NCBI GenBank assembly: GCA_012839585.1
Contig: DUNB01000105.1
Span: 1-47,783 of the forward strand
Origin: Alcaligenaceae bacterium
Lineage (GTDB): Bacteria > Pseudomonadota > Gammaproteobacteria > Burkholderiales > Burkholderiaceae_B
Reading direction: 5' to 3'
Length of the DNA stretch: 47,783 bases
The position numbers were made by a program, and so were the translations under genes. Of this stretch, positions 1-9,775 are shown piece by piece. The notes beneath the pieces are model-generated. The model worked only from the letters and a program-made list of their open reading frames with translations. It had not been told where the DNA came from and made no database searches. Position 1 is the first letter of the stretch. Each line of letters opens with the position of its first letter.

Positions 1-1468
1 ATAAACGCGCGCACATCATGGGCGTCAGACTCAATGAAATCAATAAAGACAGCCCAATCGCCACGGCTAAGGTGATGGCAAACTCTTGGAATAAACGCCC
101 AATCACATCGCTCATGAACAGCAAAGGAATCAGCACCGCGATCAAGGATAGCGTTAGTGAAATCAAGGTAAAGGTAATTTGCTGCGCCCCTTTGAGCGCG
201 GCCTGCAGCGGTGATAGGCCTTCTTCTATATAACGGGCAATGTTCTCAATCATCACAATGGCGTCATCCACCACAAAACCCGTTGCGATAGTTAAGGCCA
301 TCAAGGTCAGGTTATTGATGCTAAAGCCAAACAAATACATAAAGGCAAAAGTGCCCGCAATGGACAAAGGCACCACCACCGAGGGGATAAAGGTCGCGGT
401 CCACGTCCGCAAAAACACCAGCGTCACCAGCACCACCAACGCAATGGCCATCAGCATTTCTGCCTGCACCTGCTTGACCGAGTCCCTAATAGTCAGCGTT
501 CTGTCTGTGGCCACCTGAATATCAATGCCCGTTGGTAAAGAACGCTGCAAGGCTTCCAGTTGGGCTTTAATACTATCGGCCACCTCAATCACATTGGCGC
601 CCGGCTGACGCTGCACATTCAACAAAATCGCCGGTTGATTGCCCACCCACGCTGCTTGGCGTAGGTCTTCGGCATCCTGCACCACCGTTGCAATATCTCC
701 TAGACGTAACGGGGCCTCATCCACATAGTGAATAATCAGGTTTTCATAATCCTCTACTGAGCGTAATTGCTCATTGGCGCTAATCGTCGTAGAGCGCTCT
801 GGTCCGTCCAGATTCCCTTTGGGCTGATTCACATTCGCGCCCACCACCGCCTGACGCACCGTGGCCATAGTTAACTGGCGTGCAGCCAAGGCCTCTGGGT
901 TCACCTGAATACGTACGGCAGGACGCTGTCCCCCCGCAATGCTCACCAAGCCCACCCCCGTCACTTGGGATAGCTTTTGCGCGACTCGCAAATCGATCAA
1001 ATCACGAACTTGGGGTAAGGGAATGGTAGGGGACGTCACCGCAAGGCTGATCACAGGTTGATCCGCTGGGTTCACTTTGTTGTAGAGCGGGGGCGAGGGT
1101 AAATCAGGCGGTAGCATATTCGAGGCGGCACTCATGGCCGACTGCACCTCTTGCTCGGCAATGGCCAAAGGCAGATCCAGATCAAATTGGAGCGTAATGC
1201 GTGAGGCGCCCCCAGAGCTGGAGGAGCTCATTTGTGCCAAACCGGGCATTTGCCCAAACTGCCGCTCTAAGGGCGAGGTCACCAGCGATGCCATCACATT
1301 GGGGCTGGCCCCGGGATACAAGGTCACCACCTGAATCGTCGGGTAATCAACCTGCGGCAACGCCGCCACGGGCAAAGCTTTGTAGCCAATCAGCCCCGCC
1401 AACAACAACGCCACCATCGCCAACGTGGTGGCAACGGGTCGTAAAATAAATAAGCGAGATACATTCAC
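1..1468 (-). CDS. mdtB: RND multidrug efflux permease, MdtB-like (partial, C-terminus outside window)
   Basis: Inner-membrane proton-driven pump subunit of a tripartite efflux system. Translating the minus strand from the GTG at 1468 gives [19 protein letters not shown], the typical RND N-terminus. The periplasmic segment [18 protein letters not shown] follows, then [18 protein letters not shown], and later the transmembrane stretch ending near [10 protein letters not shown] at the left edge. These resemble E. coli MdtB/MdtC more than AcrB. About 489 of an expected ~1040 residues are present. The GTG was chosen because the nearby ATG at 1473 meets a stop after two codons. The gene starts 12 bases after the mdtA stop, so the two are co-transcribed. 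Whether mdtC follows cannot be seen. Confidence 0.85.
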   Translation of the reverse strand, partial: MNVSRLFILRPVATTLAMVALLLAGLIGYKALPVAALPQVDYPTIQVVTLYPGASPNVMASLVTSPLERQFGQMPGLAQMSSSSSGGASRITLQFDLDLPLAIAEQEVQSAMSAASNMLPPDLPSPPLYNKVNPADQPVISLAVTSPTIPLPQVRDLIDLRVAQKLSQVTGVGLVSIAGGQRPAVRIQVNPEALAARQLTMATVRQAVVGANVNQPKGNLDGPERSTTISANEQLRSVEDYENLIIHYVDEAPLRLGDIATVVQDAEDLRQAAWVGNQPAILLNVQRQPGANVIEVADSIKAQLEALQRSLPTGIDIQVATDRTLTIRDSVKQVQAEMLMAIALVVLVTLVFLRTWTATFIPSVVVPLSIAGTFAFMYLFGFSINNLTLMALTIATGFVVDDAIVMIENIARYIEEGLSPLQAALKGAQQITFTLISLTLSLIAVLIPLLFMSDVIGRLFQEFAITLAVAIGLSLLISLSLTPMMCARL

Positions 1469-1480
1469 CGCATAGCCCCT

Positions 1481-2674
1481 TTAGGGTTTAACGGCAGATT
1501 GGCCGCGCACTCCTGATCCCGTAGTATTGACGTCTTCGACTGCGCTGCCCTCGCGCAACCTATCGGTGCCTTCAACCACTACCTTATCACCCAATGTTAA
1601 GCCCTCTGAGACTAGACTCTGACCATCGGCGCTTAGGCTGACCTGGATTTTTTGGATATGGACTTTTTGCTCTTTGTCTATCACGTACACAAAGTCGCCG
1701 ATGGAGCCCGTTTGCACTGCGGCACTAGGAATCACTAAGCCTTGGTGATTCGCCAGCAGCACATTCACACTCACAAATTGATTGGGGAACAAACGGTTAT
1801 CTAAATTAGGCATCGAGGCTTTAACGCGCACGGTGCCTGTCCCCATGTTGATTTGATTATCTACCGCTAATAACGAACCGGTGCTTACCCATTTGTCTTG
1901 TCTATCACTGACCTGCACCGCCAAAGATTGCTCTAGTTGCAGACGCTCTAAGAGACGCTGTAGATCGTTTTCCGGCAAAGAAAAACTAACCGCAATGGGT
2001 TGAGTTTGGGTAATGACCACCAAGCCATCGGTGTTTGCCGCAGAAATTAAGTTGCCCTCGTCCAGATTACGCAAACCCAATCGCCCATCAATAGGCGCCG
2101 TAATGCGTGTGTAATCCAGTTGGAGCTTGGCGTCCTCTACAGCGGCCTTGGCACTGTCTAAAGAGCCACTAAGTTGGTCGACCAACGCCCGTTGGTTATC
2201 CAACTGTTGCGTCGCAATGGACTGCTGATTAGCCAAGGTTTGATAACGTTTTAAGTCGTTTCTGGCTTGGGCTAATTGCGATTGGATCTGTTTGAGCTGA
2301 CCTTGGGCTTGATCCAGTTTAGCCTGATAAGGACGTGGATCAATTTGGGCTAACACATCGCCCGCATAGACAAATTGACCGTCTTTAAAGTGCAGTTTTT
2401 GTAATTCGCCCTCGACTCTAGAACGTACCGTGACGGTATTAAAAGCCTGTACCGTGCCTACCGCGTACAGGCGTTCGGCCACCACCCCTTGAACAGCATC
2501 CGCTGTTTTCACGGGAATACTGGGCGAGCGCATAAAGGCCCCTCTGCCCTGGGTCTGTGTATCCTGAGTCCCGGATGAACTCCACCAATACCACGCGCCA
2601 ATCGCAATGAGAATGATTACGACTAAAAACAACCAACGATTTTTTGCCCCGCTCGTGGTCTGTGAACCCACCAT
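1481..2674 (-). CDS. mdtA: RND efflux periplasmic adaptor, MdtA-like
   Basis: Membrane fusion protein linking the inner-membrane RND pump to an outer-membrane channel. An N-terminal membrane anchor (WLFLVVIILIAIGAWYWW) is followed by a lipoyl/barrel-sandwich half (TVTVRSRVEGELQKLHFKDG), a Gln-rich coiled-coil hairpin at about residues 110-170, the second lipoyl half (ITAPIDGRLGLRNLDEGN) and beta-barrel and membrane-proximal domains. The ATG at 2674 is preferred over an in-frame TTG at 2689 because a GGAG lies five bases before it; this gives 397 residues, normal for the family. It is followed directly by mdtB. The gene lies 22 bases after zapD on the same strand, so read-through from the zapD operon is possible. 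Confidence 0.85.
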   Translation of the reverse strand: MVGSQTTSGAKNRWLFLVVIILIAIGAWYWWSSSGTQDTQTQGRGAFMRSPSIPVKTADAVQGVVAERLYAVGTVQAFNTVTVRSRVEGELQKLHFKDGQFVYAGDVLAQIDPRPYQAKLDQAQGQLKQIQSQLAQARNDLKRYQTLANQQSIATQQLDNQRALVDQLSGSLDSAKAAVEDAKLQLDYTRITAPIDGRLGLRNLDEGNLISAANTDGLVVITQTQPIAVSFSLPENDLQRLLERLQLEQSLAVQVSDRQDKWVSTGSLLAVDNQINMGTGTVRVKASMPNLDNRLFPNQFVSVNVLLANHQGLVIPSAAVQTGSIGDFVYVIDKEQKVHIQKIQVSLSADGQSLVSEGLTLGDKVVVEGTDRLREGSAVEDVNTTGSGVRGQSAVKP

Positions 2675-2696
2675 GACTGCTCCAGCCAAAGAAAAA

Positions 2697-3452
2697 TTAG
2701 CCTATATGACAACGTGCCAATTGAAAAGGAATGTTTTGCTTAACAGGAGCTGATTTTTGCTCCTCGTCTTGTTTAGCAAAACGCACCAAAACCACATATT
2801 TATTCGCGCTCATTTCAGGAAATACCTCGTAATGCCTGGCTACCCATACACGTAGCAACTGGAAGGTTTTACCTCCGAGCATTTCCTGATACGAGCCTGC
2901 GGTAGCCACCCGATCCATCACATCCCCAGCACCACGCAATATACGCAAAATCAAGCGTAATGCCTGGTACAGCGGAGTAAAGGGGGCACTCCATCGATTC
3001 ATATCGGCTTGTCTTTTTTCCGCGGAAAGCATCTGCCATCCATAAAAAGACGGCATATCCACCTGTGAAGAACCACCAGGGATGGCCAGTCGGCCGCGCA
3101 AACTATTTAACCAGTCGTTATCACGTAGATCCTGACCAATACGTCCTACTCCTGCCATCCCGGCCACCGCATCGGAAATTTCGGCCAACATGCTGTCTAG
3201 TACATCAGCAGAAACCTGAGGGTGTTCTCTGAGCGCTGATAAAGCAGAGCGCTGTCGCTCTAGGTCTTGGAGCACCATGCCTCTTAGGTCAGAGCGTTCC
3301 GTGACCTCGAGCAAATCAAACAAGGTATCCAACGCTACCTGATGCAACTGAGGCTCAGTACCTTGGATAAAATAGAAGAGGCGCTTGAATAAAGACTCAA
3401 CACGCAGAAAAGTTCGTACTCGTTCGTTACAGGGGTATTCGTATAGAATCAC
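2697..3452 (-). CDS. zapD: Cell division protein ZapD (YacF family)
   Basis: Cytoplasmic FtsZ-binding protein that bundles FtsZ filaments and stabilises the Z ring. The N-terminus ILYEYPCNERVRTFLRVESL matches the very conserved ZapD start, and the 251-residue length is that of the family. The start codon is GTG at 3452. The order prepilin peptidase, coaE, zapD is a common one in beta- and gammaproteobacteria. The small zinc protein gene yacG, often found beside zapD, is not present here: only 52 bases separate coaE and zapD. Confidence 0.9.
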   Translation of the reverse strand: MILYEYPCNERVRTFLRVESLFKRLFYFIQGTEPQLHQVALDTLFDLLEVTERSDLRGMVLQDLERQRSALSALREHPQVSADVLDSMLAEISDAVAGMAGVGRIGQDLRDNDWLNSLRGRLAIPGGSSQVDMPSFYGWQMLSAEKRQADMNRWSAPFTPLYQALRLILRILRGAGDVMDRVATAGSYQEMLGGKTFQLLRVWVARHYEVFPEMSANKYVVLVRFAKQDEEQKSAPVKQNIPFQLARCHIG

Positions 3453-3504
3453 GCAATCTAAACCCTAATTAATCTAACACCGAATTGAGCAAGCCTGGTA
3501 GCAA

Positions 3505-4104
3505 TCACACGGGCTTACACCACTGATTATGCAGTTGTTGTGCCTGCTCCTTGAGCTGTTCTAAGGAGGTCTGCGCATCATTGACAATCACATCATCTGC
3601 GACAGCAAGCCTTTGCTGGCGTGTCGCCTGAGTGTCCATAATACGCCGGATTTGCGCAGGCGTCAGCCCGCTACGCTGCATAACCCGAGCGATCTGCGTG
3701 TCCTCATCACAATCGACCACACAAACACGATCTACATAAGATGCCCACGATCCTGACTCGATCAACAGCGGCACAACCACCACAACATAACACCCTTGAG
3801 CTTGCTCGACCTCTCTAAATGTAAAGTCTCTGATCATCGGGTGCAAGATGTTTTGCAGACGAATACGCTGCGACGCATCATGAAAGACCAAGTCGCGCAT
3901 GCGTTTTCTGTCCATGGCTCCGCTCTCGGTAATCATCTCATCGCCAAACTGCTGACGGATGGACGCAATGGCCGCGCCATTCGGTGCAGTGAGTTGGTGC
4001 GCGATTTGATCGGTATCCACCACCGTCGCCCCCCACTGTTGCCAGAGGTCCGCCACATAGGACTTACCTGAACCAATACCACCCGTTAAACCAATTTTAC
4101 GCAT
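3505..4104 (-). CDS. coaE: Dephospho-CoA kinase
   Basis: Last step of coenzyme A synthesis: ATP-dependent phosphorylation of the 3'-hydroxyl of dephospho-CoA. The P-loop GGIGSGKS occupies residues 8-15. The acidic residues in VVDTDQIAHQLTAPNG, the segment HPMIRDF and the PLLIESGSW motif fit the CoaE family. The 199-residue length is typical. It starts five bases after the prepilin peptidase stop and is followed by zapD, so the three form an operon. Confidence 0.93.
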   Translation of the reverse strand: MRKIGLTGGIGSGKSYVADLWQQWGATVVDTDQIAHQLTAPNGAAIASIRQQFGDEMITESGAMDRKRMRDLVFHDASQRIRLQNILHPMIRDFTFREVEQAQGCYVVVVVPLLIESGSWASYVDRVCVVDCDEDTQIARVMQRSGLTPAQIRRIMDTQATRQQRLAVADDVIVNDAQTSLEQLKEQAQQLHNQWCKPV

Positions 4105-4109
4105 TTTTC

Positions 4110-4832
4110 TTATACACCCAAAAGCTCAATCCAAGGCGCGGGAGCCAGCCAAATACCTAGCGTGGCCCACACAATATAAGGGCCAAACGCACAGTAGCCA
4201 GACACACGCCAACGCCGTTGACGCCAGCCCTCTACCCCGATGCAAAGCAAACAAGCCAACAAAAACAGCAAAGGAATCAACTGCCAGCCTAACCAGACGG
4301 CAACTGCTGCTAATAATTTAACATCACCCAGACCGAGCAAGGGCTGTTTTATGACTAACTCGGCGATTTTATTTAGGATTCTGCCAATCACATACACCCC
4401 AACGGCAGCCAGCACCGCTGCAGCAAGCTGCCCCTCTGGGTGCCACACAGCCGTTAACAAACCCGTCCACAGCAACAGCTGCGTCAACACATCGGGCAAC
4501 AAAAAACACAGCCGATCAATACGGGCTAATAAAGCGAGAGTCCCAAACCAAATCGACCCCAAGATCAGATTAGCTAGAGGCTGATCGGGCCACCACCACT
4601 GATAATGCACCCCTGCGATCAAAACCGCAGCAAAACAAAGCGTCATTCCCAAAAACCGCGGTGCTGACAACAGCAGCTCATGGTTATAGGCCGCGCTGAC
4701 CGCCTGCCACCACAGCCCCTCATCCGCGACCTGTCCCTGTTGAATGTAGTGCACATAAACAGGAATCACCTTTAAATAAAGATAACTCAAGAACGTTGCG
4801 CTCAGCCCAATATATAATCCATATAAATACAT
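4110..4832 (-). CDS. pilD: Prepilin peptidase (A24 family) with degenerate N-terminal domain
   Basis: Polytopic inner-membrane aspartic protease that removes leader peptides from type IV prepilins or type II pseudopilins. Both catalytic-aspartate regions are visible: RIDRLCFLLPDVLTQLLLW and LGLGDVKLLAAVAVWLGW. The C-terminal CAFGPY segment is also typical. The ATG at 4832 is chosen; an upstream extension would cover the divergent lipoprotein gene without giving family-like sequence. The protein has 240 residues against about 260-290 usual for PilD. The N-terminal part lacks the two CxxC pairs and the RYPLVE-type motif of the methyltransferase domain (PF06750 in canonical enzymes), so N-methylation is doubtful. 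No pilus genes are in the window. Confidence 0.82.
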   Translation of the reverse strand: MYLYGLYIGLSATFLSYLYLKVIPVYVHYIQQGQVADEGLWWQAVSAAYNHELLLSAPRFLGMTLCFAAVLIAGVHYQWWWPDQPLANLILGSIWFGTLALLARIDRLCFLLPDVLTQLLLWTGLLTAVWHPEGQLAAAVLAAVGVYVIGRILNKIAELVIKQPLLGLGDVKLLAAVAVWLGWQLIPLLFLLACLLCIGVEGWRQRRWRVSGYCAFGPYIVWATLGIWLAPAPWIELLGV

Positions 4833-4862
4833 TGTGATTGCCTTGATCAAAAGGACCTGTTT

Positions 4863-5483
4863 ATGTTCGTAAAACGTGCTGTACGCTCTCTTCCTCTGGC
4901 TGCCGTTTTGGGCCTGACACTCTTTGTTGCAGGCTGCGCCTACAACCCACAGGTTCAAGAACCGCCCCGAGCCTCTACGCTCAGTGATGCCCAAGATCAA
5001 GCTCGAGGTGGCCGTGACCGCACTCAAGCCGGATCGCAGCTGTCTATTGGTTTAGGACAAGCGAAGCCCGCCGCAGCCAAAGAACTGGCCGCAGGGCAGA
5101 TTCGAGAATTACTTGAAGCGCGCACCTTTTTAGGAACCGTGACCTGCTCACCCGCGGATTCAGCCTGTATGCCCATACGCCTGACAATTACGATGGCGCC
5201 TAACGGCCTATGGCGCATGCGTGCCAACCATGCTGACCATGGCGGCGAGCCCGTACTAAGCCAAGGCTGCTGGCACCAAACCGGCACCAACCCCACCCGC
5301 ATTATTTTGCAAACACAAAATGATACGGTCTTAGCGGATCTCAGTTTTTTGCATGATCAACAGTTGCGGGTGAATCGTTTTAATTATGTACAACCCACAC
5401 TAGAAACCCACCTCAGTCGTCAACCCGAGGTCGATCCGATTTCCGAACTAGAAAACCAAACAGGCATCACCTGTCGTCCTTGA
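4863..5483 (+). CDS. Outer-membrane lipoprotein with NlpE-N-like domain
   Basis: Predicted secreted lipoprotein of unknown role. The signal peptide ends in the lipobox FVAGC with Cys25 as the lipidated residue. After a low-complexity linker, residues ~85-175 (FLGTVTCSPADSACMPIRLT, NGLWRMRA, GCWHQTG, ADLSFLHDQQLRV) follow the pattern of the N-terminal domain of NlpE (copper homeostasis and adhesion). The cysteines are spaced C-x6-C instead of CxxC, so metal binding as in NlpE is uncertain. The gene is divergent from pilD with 30 bases between starts, and its 3' end overlaps the convergent LuxR-type ORF by 64 bases. Assignment rests on pattern resemblance only. Confidence 0.6.
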   Translation: MFVKRAVRSLPLAAVLGLTLFVAGCAYNPQVQEPPRASTLSDAQDQARGGRDRTQAGSQLSIGLGQAKPAAAKELAAGQIRELLEARTFLGTVTCSPADSACMPIRLTITMAPNGLWRMRANHADHGGEPVLSQGCWHQTGTNPTRIILQTQNDTVLADLSFLHDQQLRVNRFNYVQPTLETHLSRQPEVDPISELENQTGITCRP

Positions 5484-5698
5484 TCTTTTTCTTTCTGATA
5501 GAAGGTTAGTCGTTTGACCAATTCGATGGCATTGCGCACACGCATCTTGTTAAAGACGCTGGCGCGATGCACCTCGATGGTGCGCTGGGATAAGATCAAA
5601 TCACCTGCAATACATTTATTGGCCCTGCCGGTCAGTACCTTGCCCACCACCACATTTTCCATTTGAGTTAATGCACTGGTTAATACCGGTATTTGCAT
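5420..5698 (-). CDS. Stand-alone LuxR/FixJ-type helix-turn-helix protein, possibly a truncated regulator
   Basis: The 92-residue product contains a GerE/LuxR DNA-binding domain: LTGRANKCIAGDLILSQRT followed by IEVHRASVFNKMRVRNAIEL closely follows FixJ-class response regulators. No receiver domain is encoded upstream in any frame before panC, so this is either a small DNA-binding protein or the 3' remnant of a larger regulator. The usual ERE residues ahead of the first helix are altered (LTQMENVVVG). The last ~25 residues (after RLTFYQKEKD) lie in the overlap with the convergent lipoprotein gene and have no family resemblance. The ATG is immediately preceded by a perfect inverted repeat that includes the AAGGGGG ribosome-binding site. 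Confidence 0.5.
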   Translation of the reverse strand: MQIPVLTSALTQMENVVVGKVLTGRANKCIAGDLILSQRTIEVHRASVFNKMRVRNAIELVKRLTFYQKEKDQGRQVMPVWFSSSEIGSTSG

Positions 5699-5757
5699 AA
5701 AGCCCCCTTAGAATAAATGTTACGAACTGTATGAACAATTTATTCTAAGGGGGCTTT
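5699..5757. repeat. Perfect 20-bp inverted repeat with 19-base loop, covering a ribosome-binding site
   Basis: Arms 5699-5718 and 5738-5757 are exact reverse complements (AAAGCCCCCTTAGAATAAAT on the plus strand). On the minus-strand transcript the downstream arm carries AAGGGGG a few bases before the ATG of the LuxR-type ORF, so the folded RNA would hide it. The plus strand has AAGGGGG before a 12-codon ORF (5761-5799). There is no T-tract, so it is not a classical terminator. It could also be a two-half-site operator or a miniature element. Confidence 0.85.
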
Positions 5758-5829
5758 ACTAATGCACAAGCTGCCCAAGCAGGCGGCATATAAACCCTGA
5801 TGGAGCAAAAGCGGCCTAGTGCGCCACCC

Positions 5830-5866
5830 GCATGGGATCAAAACCATCGTCGATTTTATCCCATGC
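5830..5866. terminator. Hairpin downstream of panC, possible terminator
   Basis: GCATGGGAT (5830-5838) pairs with ATCCCATGC (5858-5866), extended by AAAA/TTTT after a one-base bulge, with a 10-base loop. It lies 24 bases beyond the panC stop. There is no clear T-run on the panC strand, so termination is uncertain. Confidence 0.4.
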
Positions 5867-5889
5867 GCCACAACAGGGCGGGGAGACTA

Positions 5890-6753
<864 letters not shown>

Positions 6754-7596
6754 TTAAACGGTCGAGCTGATTGGCGCATAAGCCAACCGCAGATAGATGG
6801 GCTGATAGGGTTCAGATTGAGTCAACTCAACCAACGCCTCTTTAACTAGCTCTAAAACAGCTAAAAAATGTACGACGACCACTGCCACGGCATCTGACTC
6901 GGTTTGCTCTAATACGTTATGAAATAACTGCTTAAACTCTAAGAATTCAGTCGCAGATAACTGGCGTAAGACCTGACTCATGTGCTCCCGCACCGACAAC
7001 TGCTCTCGTGTTACCAAATGAGACTGATGTAATTTAGCCCGCTTTAAAATGCTTCGCCAAGCCTGTCGTAAATCCTCTGCACACACATCGGGCAGAATTT
7101 CCTCTATATGCAAATCCGCCTGCGCATGGCCCACCCAAAAATCACGTTCAACGCGCGGCAACTGATCCAATTCCTGCGCCGCTTTTTTCATTTGCTCGTA
7201 GGCTAACAGGCGCCGCACTAGCTCTGCGCGTGGATCTTCGACCTCTTCGTCGGTATCCGCCTTTTTAACCGGCAATAACATACGCGACTTAATTTCGATA
7301 AGCAGTGCCGCCATCAACAGGTATTCGGCCGCCAACTCTAAATGCGTTTGCCGTATTTGCTCTACATAAACCAAGTACTGGGCCGTGACTTGAGCCATCG
7401 GAATATCCAACACATCAAAGTTTTGTTTACGGATCAAATACAGCAGTAAGTCTAATGGTCCTTCGAAGCTATGTAGGATCACCTCTAGGGCTTGTGGCGG
7501 AATGTACAGATCCGTGGGAATCGCAAAGAGCGGTTCGCCGTAAAGACGTGCAAAAACCTCCTTGTTTTCCAAGGATTCTTGGTCGATCGCGCCCAT
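6754..7596 (-). CDS. scpA: Segregation and condensation protein A
   Basis: Kleisin subunit of the SMC-ScpA-ScpB condensin-like complex. FEGPLDLLLYLIRKQNFDVL is the signature N-terminal helix region, followed by PMAQVTAQYLVYV and a central helix AAEYLLMAALLIEIKSRMLL. The C-terminal winged-helix part (SATEFLEFKQLF, AVLELVKEALVEL) is also present. The ATG at 7596 (280 residues) is taken instead of an upstream TTG at 7605. scpB is not in the window. The gene is followed by panC and preceded by the DUF3460 gene. Confidence 0.9.
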   Translation of the reverse strand: MGAIDQESLENKEVFARLYGEPLFAIPTDLYIPPQALEVILHSFEGPLDLLLYLIRKQNFDVLDIPMAQVTAQYLVYVEQIRQTHLELAAEYLLMAALLIEIKSRMLLPVKKADTDEEVEDPRAELVRRLLAYEQMKKAAQELDQLPRVERDFWVGHAQADLHIEEILPDVCAEDLRQAWRSILKRAKLHQSHLVTREQLSVREHMSQVLRQLSATEFLEFKQLFHNVLEQTESDAVAVVVVHFLAVLELVKEALVELTQSEPYQPIYLRLAYAPISSTV

Positions 7597-7641
7597 TACC
7601 GACAACCTAACCGGTGCCCAACCAACAGGCCCCTATAACAA

Positions 7642-7833
7642 TTAGGGATTTTGATAGTAAACGTAAGGGGCTTGAGGCTCGGCCGCAGCACGATAGCCCT
7701 CTTGGAGTTCAGGATCAATCTGCTTATCCCATAAAAGGCCTCGCCCTTCGCGCTGCTTAGCTTCGGTTTCTGGGTTTTGTTTTTTAAACTGATTCAAAAA
7801 CTGTGTGATTTCGGATTCGTAATTCTTTGCCAT
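7642..7833 (-). CDS. DUF3460 family small protein
   Basis: A 63-residue conserved protein of unknown function found mainly in betaproteobacteria. The sequence MAKNYESEITQFLNQF, the central GRGLLWDK and the Tyr-rich C-terminal end are the family pattern. It precedes scpA by 45 bases on the same strand, an arrangement familiar from Burkholderiales, and diverges from the MFS gene with about 70 bases between starts. Function unknown. Confidence 0.8.
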   Translation of the reverse strand: MAKNYESEITQFLNQFKKQNPETEAKQREGRGLLWDKQIDPELQEGYRAAAEPQAPYVYYQNP

Positions 7834-7902
7834 GATGGGTGCTTAAAGGAAAAATTAGACATACACTACAGTGTACTGGAAATTACCAAGAAGACGAACA
7901 GG

Positions 7903-9330
7903 ATGCCCTCAAAAGACTCCCCTGCTATATCAGCTCGTGAACAACGTGCCGTTCGTCTGATTCCCTATATAGTAGGGTGCGCTTTATTTATGCAGATGTT
8001 GGACTCTACCGTGGTAGCCACTGCATTACCGATGATGGCGGCCTCGTTAAACACCGATGCCATCCGCATGAACACCATCATCACCAGCTATTTGCTCGCC
8101 GTCGCTGTCTTTGTGCCCATTAGCGGCTGGGCGGCAGATCGGTTTGGGGCACGTCGCATCTTTGTTTTAGCCATCGCGCTTTTTACTTTAAGTTCCTTAG
8201 CCTGCGCCGCCGCACAAACGCTTAACCAATTGGTCGCAGCGCGCATTGTACAAGGTACCGCCGGGGCCATGATGGTTCCGGTAGGACGCATTATTCTGCT
8301 GCGTCGGGTACCCAAGGATCAACTGCTAAGTGCCATGGCAGTACTGAGCCTACCCGCCCTACTCGGGCCGATCATAGGCCCTCCAGTAGGCGGTTTTTTT
8401 GCCACCTACATGAGCTGGCACTGGATCTTTTTGATCAACATCCCCGTAGGCATTTTAGGCATCTTTTTGGTCCTGCACTACATTCGGGTCGACATCCCTC
8501 ATGATCCGCCCCCTTTGGACTGGTTTGGTTTTATTTTAAGCGCCGTCGCCTTGGCCTCTTTGGTGATCAGCTTTGAGTCCATGGGTCATAGCGAACTCAC
8601 GCCCAAACAACTTGCCCTGCTCTTTAGTACTGGCGTCATTACGGCACTTTGGTACCTATGGCATGCTAAACACGCGGCCTATCCTATTTTGGATACCTCG
8701 CTGCTGCGGGTGCGCAGCTTTGCGATCTCGGTGTTAGGCGGCAATTTATTCCGCTTTTCACTGGGCTCTGTACCTTTTATGTTAGCGATTTTGCTGCAGC
8801 TGGGCTTTGGCATGAGTGCCTTTGCGGCCGGTCTGGTGACCTTTACCAGCGCCATAGGGGCGCTAGTCACCAAGCCCATAGCCCCTCGTATCATCCGTCG
8901 CTTTGGTTATCGTCGAGTCTTAATCTACAACGCCTTAATCACGGGATTTTTTATTGCTCTATGTGGTTTATTTAATGCTGAAACCCCCATTTGGTGGATG
9001 TCTACGGTGCTGGCCCTAGGCGGGGTATTTAGATCGTTACAGTTTACCGCTGTGAATGCGTTGACCTATGCCGATCTGGATCACAATGCCATGAGCCGCG
9101 CTAGCTCCTTTGCCTCGATGGCTCAGCAGCTTGGTATTAGCTTAGGCGTGGCCTGTGCAGCTGTCACACTGCATATCAGCATGACCTGGCGCCAAGGCAC
9201 TACCGTTAGTCCAGATGATCTATTTTGGGGCTTTTTGGTCATCGGTGGGCTCACTGCTATCTCTTCTCTCTCGTTTAAGCGCCTAGCGCCTGATGCAGGC
9301 TCTGCCCTACAGTCCCGCAAAAAAGAGTAA
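7903..9330 (+). CDS. MFS transporter, DHA2 (EmrB/QacA-like) family
   Basis: Proton-driven drug exporter of the inner membrane. LFMQMLDSTVVATALPMMA is the first-helix motif of DHA2 proteins (LDxTVVNVALP). SGWAADRFGARRIFVLAI is MFS motif A, and PALLGPIIGPPVGGFFATYM is motif C of antiporters. The protein has 475 residues with many hydrophobic helices, consistent with about 14 spans. The start at 7903 avoids an implausible 42-residue extension that would overlap the divergent DUF3460 gene. No adaptor (emrA) lies beside it, so substrate and partner are unknown. Confidence 0.88.
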   Translation: MPSKDSPAISAREQRAVRLIPYIVGCALFMQMLDSTVVATALPMMAASLNTDAIRMNTIITSYLLAVAVFVPISGWAADRFGARRIFVLAIALFTLSSLACAAAQTLNQLVAARIVQGTAGAMMVPVGRIILLRRVPKDQLLSAMAVLSLPALLGPIIGPPVGGFFATYMSWHWIFLINIPVGILGIFLVLHYIRVDIPHDPPPLDWFGFILSAVALASLVISFESMGHSELTPKQLALLFSTGVITALWYLWHAKHAAYPILDTSLLRVRSFAISVLGGNLFRFSLGSVPFMLAILLQLGFGMSAFAAGLVTFTSAIGALVTKPIAPRIIRRFGYRRVLIYNALITGFFIALCGLFNAETPIWWMSTVLALGGVFRSLQFTAVNALTYADLDHNAMSRASSFASMAQQLGISLGVACAAVTLHISMTWRQGTTVSPDDLFWGFLVIGGLTAISSLSFKRLAPDAGSALQSRKKE

Positions 9331-9390
9331 AATAGCGGAAATTAGCAGAAAATAACCCTTAATTACACGATAAAGACCTAAGGACCCTAA

Positions 9391-9726
9391 ATGGAAAATA
9401 TCCCAGCTTGCCCTCAATGTGCCATGGAACACACCTACCCAGATGGTGATAACTACGTTTGCCCCGATTGCGCACACGAATGGCCCATGCATGCCACCGA
9501 AAGCACCGAAGAGACCCGCGAGGTCCGCGACAGCAACGGCAACCTGCTTAAAGACGGTGACGATGTGCTCTTAATCAAAGACCTCAAGGTCAAAGGTTCA
9601 TCGACCAACCTAAAAAAAGGCACCAAAGCCCGTGGCATCCGCATCATTGATGGCGATCACGACGTAGCCTGCCGTATTAACGGCACCTCGTATGAACTCA
9701 AATCCGAGTTCCTTAAAAAGGCATAA
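9391..9726 (+). CDS. yjdM: PhnA/YjdM family zinc-ribbon protein
   Basis: The 111-residue product starts with a zinc ribbon (CPQC near residue 8 and CPDC near residue 25), continues with a linker and then the conserved SH3-like domain: DSNGNLLKDGDDVLLIKDLK, KGSSTNLKKGTKA and KSEFLKKA. These match the PhnA/YjdM family, historically called alkylphosphonate utilisation protein although it is not needed for C-P bond cleavage in E. coli. AAGGA precedes the ATG. It stands alone and is followed by a terminator. Confidence 0.88.
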   Translation: MENIPACPQCAMEHTYPDGDNYVCPDCAHEWPMHATESTEETREVRDSNGNLLKDGDDVLLIKDLKVKGSSTNLKKGTKARGIRIIDGDHDVACRINGTSYELKSEFLKKA

Positions 9727-9775
9727 GCCTTTGCCGCACCTAGTGCTATCGCCTTAAACACGAGCGACTGCGCAC

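Noticed and set aside
4833-5027. 65-residue N-terminal extension of the prepilin peptidase
   Set aside because: It runs antisense to the lipoprotein signal peptide, contains no family-like sequence, and an ATG at 4832 starts a plausible membrane protein.
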